Positions 1 to 5,200 of a stretch of 5,200 nucleotides of DNA are shown piece by piece. The notes below the pieces were generated by a model. That model was not told the origin of the DNA. It worked only from the letters and a program-made list of their open reading frames with translations, and ran no database searches. A program made the position numbers and the translations under genes. The stretch is from JACKOD01 sp041591635 (GTDB lineage Bacteria; Pseudomonadota; Gammaproteobacteria; Pseudomonadales; Oleiphilaceae), in NCBI GenBank assembly GCA_041591635.1, contig JBFHRO010000231.1, positions 1-5,200 on the forward strand. The letters run 5' to 3'. Each line of letters opens with the position of its first letter. Position 1 is the first letter of the stretch.

Positions 1-1468
1 CGCCAGCGTGTTCGGGCGCATGGGCACCTCGACCCAGCCCTTTGGCGGCTTGGCCACCTGGCTGATTTACGTCCTCAATATTGTCAGCAGCAACATGGAC
101 CAGCGCGGCGGGCTCTTGTTCAACCGGCCGGCGATTGATCTGGTGGCCTTGTCGGCTGTGGGTGGTCAAAGCGGCCATTTCGGGCGTTATCACAGCCGCA
201 TCAATCAGCTGCCCGAGTTCGGCGGCGAATTGCCCGCCACCACCCTGGCCGACGAGATTCTCACCCCGGGCCCCGGCCAGCTGCGGGCGATGGTGGTAAT
301 GGCAGGCAACCCGGTGTTGTCTTGCCCCAACGGGACCAAGCTGGAAAAGGGGTTGGCCGGGCTCGATTTTATGGTGGCCATTGATTTCTATCGCAACGAA
401 ACCAGCCAGCATGCCGACATCATCTTACCGCCCACGGGGCCACTGGAGCACAGCCACTACGATCTGGTGTTCAACCTGCTGACCGTGCGTAACGTTGCCA
501 AGTATTCCCCCGCCCTGTTTGCGCCGGCCCCCGATACCCGGCACGACTGGCAGATTCTGGGTGAACTCACCCGGCGGTTGGGGCGCAAAAAGTGGTGGTC
601 GGGCCTGATGGGCGAAGGCTGGCACCGGGCACTGGATCGCCTGGGCATTGACGGCCTGCTCGATCTGCTGCTGCGCGTGGGCCCCTATGGCTCGCGCCTG
701 CCGGGCACGGCCCGGGCGGGGTCGCTGGCTACACAGGTCCTGCAGGATCTGCTGGGGCCGACCAACCCGCTGCGGCGCCTGCTGGACATGGGGCCGTACA
801 GCATGGCCAATGCCTCCTTGCTCAAAGGCGTGGATCTGCAAACCCTGAAGCAGCATCCTCACGGCGTGGATCTTGGCGCCCTGCAACCGTCGATTCCCGA
901 GCGATTGTTCACCCAAAACCAGCGCATCAATCTGGGCGATGAGCTGTATCTGGGGGATATTCATCGCCTGATTGATCATCAATCCCGCTTGCATGCACAG
1001 CCACAACAGCTGTGGCTGATTGGCCGGCGCCATGTGCGCAGCAATAATTCCTGGTTGCACAACAGCTTGCGTCTGGTGAAAGGCAATCCACGCTGCACCC
1101 TTAAAATGCATCCCGAGGATGCCGCGGCACGCGGTCTGAGTGACGGTGCGCAAGTCCGTCTGAACTCGGCCACGGGTGAAATCCGGGTCGCGGTGTCGCT
1201 CACTGACGAAATGATGCCCGGGGTCGTCAGTCTGCCTCATGGCTGGGGGCATCACCGTTCAGGCAGTCAATTGGGTGTGGCCCGTGCTCACGCCGGTGTA
1301 AGCGCAAACGATATCACCGACGATCACTGGTTCGATGCCCTGACCGGCACCAGTGCTTTCAACGCGGTACCTGTCAACGTGCAGGCGCTGGAGGCGGTGT
1401 CTGCAGAGCCCGATACTACGGCGGCCAAATCGCCTAAAAAGCGTCGGGGCGATAAAACCCGCGCCTGA
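1..1468 (+). CDS. Molybdopterin (bis-MGD) oxidoreductase, DMSO reductase superfamily, 5'-truncated by window edge
   Basis: This is the C-terminal part of a molybdenum or tungsten enzyme of the DMSO reductase/formate dehydrogenase superfamily. The frame is open through base 2, so the GTG at 8 is an internal Val. Numbering from that Val, 486 residues are visible. GRMGTSTQPFGG (3-14) and a GG-x-LF-x-RPA stretch (34-42) belong to the central molybdopterin domain, followed by MAGNPVLSCPNG (98-109) and HADIILPPTGPLEH (135-148). The C-terminal dinucleotide-binding domain spans about 334-461, with LIGRRHVRSNNSW (337-349), MHPEDAAARGLSDG (367-380) and VVSLPHGWGH (406-415). Residues 463-486 form a polar, Lys/Arg-rich tail that looks disordered. 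The N-terminal region that would carry any 4Fe-4S cysteines and the metal-ligating Cys/Sec/Ser is outside the window, so the substrate cannot be told. Relatives are often annotated only as molybdopterin oxidoreductase or formate dehydrogenase-like. The family is secure; the reaction is not. No partner subunit is visible. The gene converges on queE. Confidence 0.9.
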   Translation, partial: ASVFGRMGTSTQPFGGLATWLIYVLNIVSSNMDQRGGLLFNRPAIDLVALSAVGGQSGHFGRYHSRINQLPEFGGELPATTLADEILTPGPGQLRAMVVMAGNPVLSCPNGTKLEKGLAGLDFMVAIDFYRNETSQHADIILPPTGPLEHSHYDLVFNLLTVRNVAKYSPALFAPAPDTRHDWQILGELTRRLGRKKWWSGLMGEGWHRALDRLGIDGLLDLLLRVGPYGSRLPGTARAGSLATQVLQDLLGPTNPLRRLLDMGPYSMANASLLKGVDLQTLKQHPHGVDLGALQPSIPERLFTQNQRINLGDELYLGDIHRLIDHQSRLHAQPQQLWLIGRRHVRSNNSWLHNSLRLVKGNPRCTLKMHPEDAAARGLSDGAQVRLNSATGEIRVAVSLTDEMMPGVVSLPHGWGHHRSGSQLGVARAHAGVSANDITDDHWFDALTGTSAFNAVPVNVQALEAVSAEPDTTAAKSPKKRRGDKTRA

Positions 1469-1481
1469 GCCTTGGTGGCGT

Positions 1482-2186
1482 CTATTCGATACCCAGAATC
1501 TTGTGCATTTGCAGGCAAAGCCGCCATTGGGGATGTTGCAGGCAATACCCGGTGGCCTGCCGGGTGTTGGCCTGGCGCACCGGGTCTTGCAGGTAATCGG
1601 CTGCCGGACTTGCCAGCGGCGAGAGAAAGTAATGGCGCGCCTGTATCTGCGCAAACCGCTCCGGCATGGCTTCGGGTTGGGGGTACACCAGCTTGAGTTC
1701 GTCGCAGCGGGTCACCACCACCGTCGCTGTGCCCTTGGGGCTGACGCACACCCAGTCGACGCCATCGGGTACCGGCAAGGTGCCGTTGGTTTCTATGCCT
1801 ACCTCAAAGCCCCGCGCGTGCATGGCCGCGACCATGGCGGCGTCGAGTTGCAGCAAGGGTTCGCCGCCGGTAAAAATCACATAGGGTTTGCCCGCCGCCG
1901 CATGGCTGTCAGAAGGCCAGAGCTGCCGGATCTGGTCGGCAAGGGCGTCCGCCGAGGCATACTCGCCCCCCAACGCGCCGTCCGTACCTATGAAGTCGGT
2001 GTCACAGAAGTTGCACACCGCTGTCGCGCGGTCGGCTTCCCGGCCACTCCAGAGGTTGCAGCGGGTAAAGCGGCAGAAGATGGTCGCACGCCCGGATTGC
2101 GCCCCTTCGCCCTGCAGGCTGTAAAAAATCTCTTTGACTCGGTAAGGCTTTTTTCGCGCCGGGGTGCGATCTGTTGCCAGTATCAT
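1482..2186 (-). CDS. queE: 7-carboxy-7-deazaguanine synthase, Cx14CxxC-type radical SAM enzyme
   Basis: QueE is a radical SAM enzyme that contracts the ring of 6-carboxy-5,6,7,8-tetrahydropterin to CDG, the third step of preQ0/queuosine synthesis, in the cytoplasm. The product is 234 aa. Visible landmarks are EIFYSLQGEGAQSGR (19-33), cluster cysteines C43, C58 and C61, TGGEP (106-110, SAM binding), IETNGT (131-136), CVSPKG (147-152) and ELKLVYP (163-169). The C-terminal HPQWRLCLQMHKILGI block (218-233) shows that the end is intact. The cysteines follow C-x14-C-x2-C instead of the usual CxxxCxxC; this is a known QueE subtype, so the gene is not broken. The frame is open upstream to 2261, but the ATG at 2186 is preferred: it shares its A with the queC stop (TGATG), and it sits 18 codons before the first conserved block. 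No strong Shine-Dalgarno precedes it, which suggests translation coupled to queC. The stop is TAG. Confidence 0.96.
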   Translation of the reverse strand: MILATDRTPARKKPYRVKEIFYSLQGEGAQSGRATIFCRFTRCNLWSGREADRATAVCNFCDTDFIGTDGALGGEYASADALADQIRQLWPSDSHAAAGKPYVIFTGGEPLLQLDAAMVAAMHARGFEVGIETNGTLPVPDGVDWVCVSPKGTATVVVTRCDELKLVYPQPEAMPERFAQIQARHYFLSPLASPAADYLQDPVRQANTRQATGYCLQHPQWRLCLQMHKILGIE

Positions 2187-2845
2187 CAGCGTTCGTACAC
2201 CAGCGGATCGGTGACACCATTGGCGGCAAAGGCTTCCAGTCGTTCCTGACAGGCACCGCATTTGCCGCAGGCACGATCGCGGCCCTTGTAGCAGGTCCAG
2301 GTGCGGGCATAATCCAGCCCCTGCGCCAGCCCTTGCGCCAGAATGGCGGTTTTGTTGAGGTACAGATAGGGCGCCAGAATGGCTACCGGCTCGTAGTTGG
2401 CAATCCGGGAAACCGCGTCCATGCAGGTGACGAACTCGGGGCGGCAGTCGGGATAAATGGCGTGATCACCGCTGTGGGCGCCGTAATACACCGCCTCGGC
2501 GCCGATGGACACGGCATAGCCTACCGCCAGTGACAACATGATCATGTTGCGGTTAGGCACCACCGTGGACTTCATGCTGGCCTCTTCGTAGTGGCCGTCG
2601 GGTACGTCGATATCGTCGGTCAGCGAGGAGCCCAGCAAGAGTTGATTGACCGCGGTGATATCAACGATCTTGTGCGGAATGCCCAGCTGATCACAGACCT
2701 TCTGCGCATAGTGGAGTTCCTTGCAATGCCGCTGCCCGTAGTTGAACGACAGGGCATAGGTCCGCTTTCCTTCGGCCAGCGCACGGTGCAGCAGGGTGAA
2801 CGAATCCATCCCGCCAGAGTAGATAACGACGATTTTTTGCGACAT
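2186..2845 (-). CDS. queC: 7-cyano-7-deazaguanine (preQ0) synthase
   Basis: QueC uses ATP and ammonia to convert CDG, the product of QueE, into preQ0 (7-cyano-7-deazaguanine) in the cytoplasm. The product is 219 aa, close to the family's usual length of roughly 220-230. The N-terminal PP-loop is SGGMDS (10-15), the ATP-pyrophosphatase signature. SFNYGQRH (33-40), STVVPNRN (93-100) and YPDCRPEF (131-138) are family-typical. Four cysteines near the C-terminus (C185, C193, C196, C199 in TCYKGRDRACGKCGAC) form the zinc site. All key residues are present. The frame runs open to a TTG at 2905, but the ATG at 2845 is the start: it is five bases after AGGAG and directly begins the MSQKIVVIYSGG strand leading into the PP-loop. 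It is the first gene of a queC-queE pair joined by a one-base overlap, with the kinase gene 81 bp upstream on the same strand. Confidence 0.97.
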   Translation of the reverse strand: MSQKIVVIYSGGMDSFTLLHRALAEGKRTYALSFNYGQRHCKELHYAQKVCDQLGIPHKIVDITAVNQLLLGSSLTDDIDVPDGHYEEASMKSTVVPNRNMIMLSLAVGYAVSIGAEAVYYGAHSGDHAIYPDCRPEFVTCMDAVSRIANYEPVAILAPYLYLNKTAILAQGLAQGLDYARTWTCYKGRDRACGKCGACQERLEAFAANGVTDPLVYER

Positions 2846-2850
2846 AAGGG

Positions 2851-2855
2851 CTCCT
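2851..2855 (-). promoter_or_regulatory. Ribosome binding site of queC
   Basis: AGGAG on the - strand lies five bases (CCCTT) before the ATG at 2845. It is the only good Shine-Dalgarno in the gap and decides the queC start against the upstream in-frame TTG at 2905. Confidence 0.8.
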
Positions 2856-2871
2856 GAGCTGTGCGCCTGCC

Positions 2872-2900
2872 ATTGTAACCGCTGCCCGTTTGGGCATAAA
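2872..2900 (-). promoter_or_regulatory. Candidate weak sigma-70 promoter for queCE
   Basis: TACAAT (2877-2872 on the - strand) matches five of six bases of the -10 consensus. With a 17-bp spacer the -35 position reads TTTATG (2900-2895), which matches only three of six. Transcription would begin near 2865, leaving a leader of about 20 bases that still contains the AGGAG. The -35 is poor and coincides with the loop of the inverted repeat at 2888-2907, so this is a tentative call. Read-through from the kinase gene is the alternative source of the queCE message. Confidence 0.25.
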
Positions 2901-2907
2901 CCCAAAC
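2888..2907. repeat. Perfect 7-bp inverted repeat (hairpin) between kinase gene and queC
   Basis: GTTTGGG (2888-2894) and CCCAAAC (2901-2907) are exact reverse complements around a 6-base loop. The repeat lies 19 bases past the kinase stop codon and 42 bases before the queC start. As - strand RNA it is not followed by a U-run (the next bases are GGGCAGC), so it is not a standard intrinsic terminator. It could be a weak terminator, an mRNA end-stabilising stem, an operator, or chance. A second stem, TGCCC/GGGCA (2883-2887 with 2892-2896), shares bases with it, so the two cannot form together. Confidence 0.45.
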
Positions 2908-2926
2908 CTTGTGAGCGGCGGCGTAC

Positions 2927-5200
2927 TCAGGTGATTTCGGTTTCAGGCACCAGATAGCGCAACAGGCTGCGCTTGAGCTCGACCGGCCGGATGGGTTTGC
3001 TGAGCACGCCATTGAGGCCGACCTCGTCCGCCTTTGCGATCACTTCGTCAATCACGGTCGCCGTCAGTGCCAGTATCGGAATGGTTTTGTTGTGATGACT
3101 GTCGAGGTTGCGAATTGCGCGGGTGGCCTCGTAACCGTCCATGCCGGGCATCTGGATATCCATCAGCACCAGGTGATAGGCGTTATTTTGCGCCATTTCA
3201 TAGGCCATTTCGCCGCTTTCAGCGCTGTCGACCTGAGCGCCCCATTTGGTCAGCAATTTCATCGCGACCAGCACGTTTACCCGGTTATCGTCCACCAGCA
3301 AAATGCGGTAGCCGCTCAAATCCGGGTCTTCGCCCGAGAGGCTCAAGGAGGCGGGCGTGCTGGTGCGGGTGTCGGCAACGCCCATGAGCAACTCGAAGTA
3401 GAAGGTTGAACCTTCGCCGGGTTTGCTGCGCAAATAGATTTCGCTGCCGAACAATCGTAACAGACTGCGGGTGATGGCCAGCCCCAGCCCGGTACCGCCA
3501 AACTGGCGAGTGACCGAGGTGTCGGCCTGGCTGAAGAAGCGGAAGATCAGCTTTTGCTTGTCGGGGGCAATTCCAATGCCGGTGTCGGTAATGCGAAATT
3601 CCAGTTTGGTTCTGTTTTGTTCGGTACCGCGCCAGAATACTTTGATATCGACGGAGCCCTTGAGGGTGAACTTGATGGCATTGCTGATCAGGTTGTTGAG
3701 TATTTGTGCCAGACGGGTCGGATCACCGATCAGGGTTTCGGGAATCGCCGCATCGATTTTGCAGCGCAGGCGAATGCCCTTGTCTTCGGCCTGATAGCTC
3801 ATGGAAGACACAATGCCTTCGGCCAGCTCGCGCACACTGAAGGGGATTTCCTCCAGTTGCACCTTGCCCGCCTCGATCTTGCCGAAATCCAGAATGTCGT
3901 TGATCAGGGCCAGCAAGCTCTCGGCTGAGAACTTGAGTGTGCGCAGGTTTTCAATCTGGTCATCACGGGGATTTTCGAGCAGCAACAAATGTGACAGACC
4001 GATCAGGGCATTGAGCGGTGTGCGGATTTCGTGGCTCATGATGGCCAGAAAATCGGATTTCGCCTGGGTCGCGGAGACGGCCGCATCCTTGGCAGCCAAC
4101 AGCACCTCCTTGTAACTCTGCTCCTGGGTGACGTCCATGAGCAGGCCGTGAAAAATGAGCCGGTCTGACTGGGTATCGATCGGCGTCAGAATGCCGCGCA
4201 TCCACATCTGCCCCGGTTCGTTAAGGCTCAGGCGCACCTTGAATTCCCATCGGTTGCCGGTGACGATGGCCTGGCGCAGACTCTCAAGAAACAGCTTTTG
4301 ATCTTCCGGCACTATCATGCGCAAGATGGCTTGGTTGTCGACCAGTAGGGACTCCTGACGGGTTTTGAAAATCTCGCGCAGTTTGGGGCTGACATAGTTA
4401 AAGCCCCACTCCCGACCGGCTCTGTCGGTATGAAACTCCACCACCACGCCGGGTGCGTTTTCCGCCATGGACCGAAAGCGCTTTTCGCTCATTTTGAGGC
4501 GATCCTCGGCTTCGCGCAGGTCGGTTACGTCCTTGATGTTCCAGGCCAGCCCCTGTACCCGGCCGTTTTCATCCATCACCCGAAATACCATCAGGCGGGC
4601 ATTGAATTTTTGACCGTTCATCCGGCGCTGTATCACGTCGCCGCGCCAGGATTGCTGATGCTGCAAATAACTGGTAATGGTGGCAACGCCCAGATGCTCC
4701 GGCAAGTCAGCGAATTCCAGTGTGCTGCCCACCAGCGAGACTTCACTGGCAACATAAACCCGGCAGGCGGCATCATTCACAAACAGAATCTTGCCGGCAA
4801 GATCGGTGTAAATAATGCCGTTGAGGTGATGGTTCACAATCTGGTTTTGCACATAGATCCGCTGGCGTGTTTCCCGCTCGCGGGTAATGTCATGCAGCGC
4901 CATGGAGACCTTTTTCAGCGTGTCGCCGGGCTCAGGGTGTATCAGTTCGATACTGGCTTCATACCAGCGATGATTGTTGGGCGACTGGTACTCAAAACGC
5001 TCGCCCGTGCCTGTGTCCAGCACCCGCTGCACATGCTCGGCGAACTTGCGGTAAATGTTCGGGGGCAGGAGTTTCTCCGGCGGCGTGGCTTCGTAGGTTT
5101 CTCGGGAAACCGGCAGGTTTTCATCATTGGCCGCCCAGACGTTCAGTACTTTATGGGTTTCGTCGATCTCGAAGATGACATCGTTCAAGGTCGTGACCAC
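2927..5200 (-). CDS. Hybrid sensor histidine kinase, multi-PAS with C-terminal receiver, 5'-truncated by window edge
   Basis: This is a hybrid two-component sensor that autophosphorylates on His and passes phosphate to its own receiver Asp. In all, 757 residues are visible; the GTG at the window edge (5200) is probably an internal Val, so more N-terminal sequence is expected. Three PAS/PAC-like sensor domains lie at about 1-110, 117-230 and 238-365, ending in HDITRERE, IKDVTDLREAE and LMDVTQEQ respectively. A HisKA domain follows (about 380-447, FLAIMSHEIRTPLN with phosphoacceptor H390). The HATPase domain (about 490-607) has an N-box around N507, G1 DTGIGI (539-544), F-box FFSQAD (555-560) and G2 GGTGLGL (568-574). 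The receiver (about 631-748) has acidic pair D637/D638, phosphoacceptor D681 in MDIQMPGMDG, T713 and K735. All catalytic residues are intact. There is no membrane segment in the visible part and no HPt domain after the receiver, so a separate HPt protein or response regulator would be needed for onward relay. No such partner is in view. The signal sensed is unknown. Confidence 0.95.
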   Translation of the reverse strand: MVTTLNDVIFEIDETHKVLNVWAANDENLPVSRETYEATPPEKLLPPNIYRKFAEHVQRVLDTGTGERFEYQSPNNHRWYEASIELIHPEPGDTLKKVSMALHDITRERETRQRIYVQNQIVNHHLNGIIYTDLAGKILFVNDAACRVYVASEVSLVGSTLEFADLPEHLGVATITSYLQHQQSWRGDVIQRRMNGQKFNARLMVFRVMDENGRVQGLAWNIKDVTDLREAEDRLKMSEKRFRSMAENAPGVVVEFHTDRAGREWGFNYVSPKLREIFKTRQESLLVDNQAILRMIVPEDQKLFLESLRQAIVTGNRWEFKVRLSLNEPGQMWMRGILTPIDTQSDRLIFHGLLMDVTQEQSYKEVLLAAKDAAVSATQAKSDFLAIMSHEIRTPLNALIGLSHLLLLENPRDDQIENLRTLKFSAESLLALINDILDFGKIEAGKVQLEEIPFSVRELAEGIVSSMSYQAEDKGIRLRCKIDAAIPETLIGDPTRLAQILNNLISNAIKFTLKGSVDIKVFWRGTEQNRTKLEFRITDTGIGIAPDKQKLIFRFFSQADTSVTRQFGGTGLGLAITRSLLRLFGSEIYLRSKPGEGSTFYFELLMGVADTRTSTPASLSLSGEDPDLSGYRILLVDDNRVNVLVAMKLLTKWGAQVDSAESGEMAYEMAQNNAYHLVLMDIQMPGMDGYEATRAIRNLDSHHNKTIPILALTATVIDEVIAKADEVGLNGVLSKPIRPVELKRSLLRYLVPETEIT

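Noticed and set aside
425..1255. A 276-codon - strand open frame inside the molybdoenzyme gene
   Set aside because: It is antisense to conserved cofactor-binding sequence, and its translation (rich in Gln, Arg, Pro and His) resembles no family I recognise. It is a shadow of a strongly supported gene.
1440..1500. A bidirectional terminator hairpin between the converging genes
   Set aside because: Only a 4-5 bp CGCC/GGCG pairing around an 11-base loop can be drawn, with no flanking T-run on either strand.
1353..2249. A 298-codon + strand open frame covering the end of the molybdoenzyme gene and all of queE
   Set aside because: It is antisense to a fully recognisable queE, overlaps the molybdoenzyme gene in another frame, and its translation shows no recognisable domain. 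Long antisense frames are expected in GC-rich coding DNA.
2187..2261. A 25-codon N-terminal extension of QueE
   Set aside because: It would lie wholly within the queC coding region in another frame, and the residues resemble no QueE N-terminus. The ATG at 2186 fits the family and the coupled junction.
2846..2905. A 20-codon N-terminal extension of QueC from a TTG at 2905
   Set aside because: The ATG at 2845 has AGGAG at ideal spacing and starts the protein right at the strand leading to the PP-loop; the extension would run through the inverted repeat.
2888..2907. An intrinsic terminator for the kinase gene
   Set aside because: The 7-bp stem is real, but no U-run follows it on the - strand. 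On the + strand it is followed by only CTT, and no + strand gene ends there.
2846..2926. A preQ1 riboswitch upstream of queC
   Set aside because: I looked for the compact preQ1-I layout (short GC stem, A-rich tail pairing back over the ribosome binding site) and saw neither an A-rich tail nor a matching loop. The hairpins present do not resemble it.
5198..5200. GTG at the window edge as the true start of the kinase
   Set aside because: The open frame reaches the very last base, and the first visible PAS domain begins almost at once. The codon is most simply an internal Val of a longer protein.
1..5200. A hidden defence, mobile or otherwise undescribed system
   Set aside because: Nearly all bases are taken by four recognisable genes with intact motifs. 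There are no direct repeats, insertion ends, attachment sites, phage genes or orphan small frames with family-like sequence.

Overview
The window is a GC-rich, densely coded chromosomal segment. It looks proteobacterial, probably a gammaproteobacterium, though beta is possible. The clues are a Cx14CxxC-type QueE with a typical proteobacterial C-terminus, a BarA-like hybrid histidine kinase, and a long multi-PAS sensor. This taxonomic reading is an inference from protein style, not a measurement. I see no mobile element, CRISPR array, tRNA or rRNA.

Layout from left to right: (1) On the + strand, bases 1-1468 hold the C-terminal two-thirds or so of a molybdopterin (bis-MGD) oxidoreductase of the DMSO reductase superfamily; its N-terminus is outside the window. 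(2) On the - strand, converging on it with only 13 bp between stop codons, lies a two-gene queuosine precursor operon, queC (2845 to 2186) then queE (2186 to 1482). The two genes overlap by one base in a TGATG junction. (3) Upstream of queC on the same strand, after an 81-bp gap, is the 3' part of a hybrid sensor histidine kinase (5200 to 2927). It has at least three PAS-like sensor domains, then HisKA, HATPase and a receiver domain; its N-terminus is cut by the window edge.

How the genes work together: QueE makes 7-carboxy-7-deazaguanine (CDG) from 6-carboxytetrahydropterin, and QueC turns CDG into preQ0, so these two catalyse consecutive steps toward queuosine in tRNA. The other steps (folE, queD, queF, tgt, queA, queG/queH) are not in the window. 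The hybrid kinase and the molybdoenzyme have no evident functional link to queuosine synthesis; the kinase may simply be read through into queC. The 81-bp kinase-queC gap holds a perfect 7-bp inverted repeat, a competing 5-bp hairpin, a candidate -10 box and a clear ribosome binding site for queC.

Overall this is an ordinary housekeeping and sensory region. I found no convincing sign of an undescribed system. The points most worth a second look are the overlapping hairpins before queC, the variant radical-SAM cysteine spacing in QueE, and the unassigned substrate of the molybdoenzyme.
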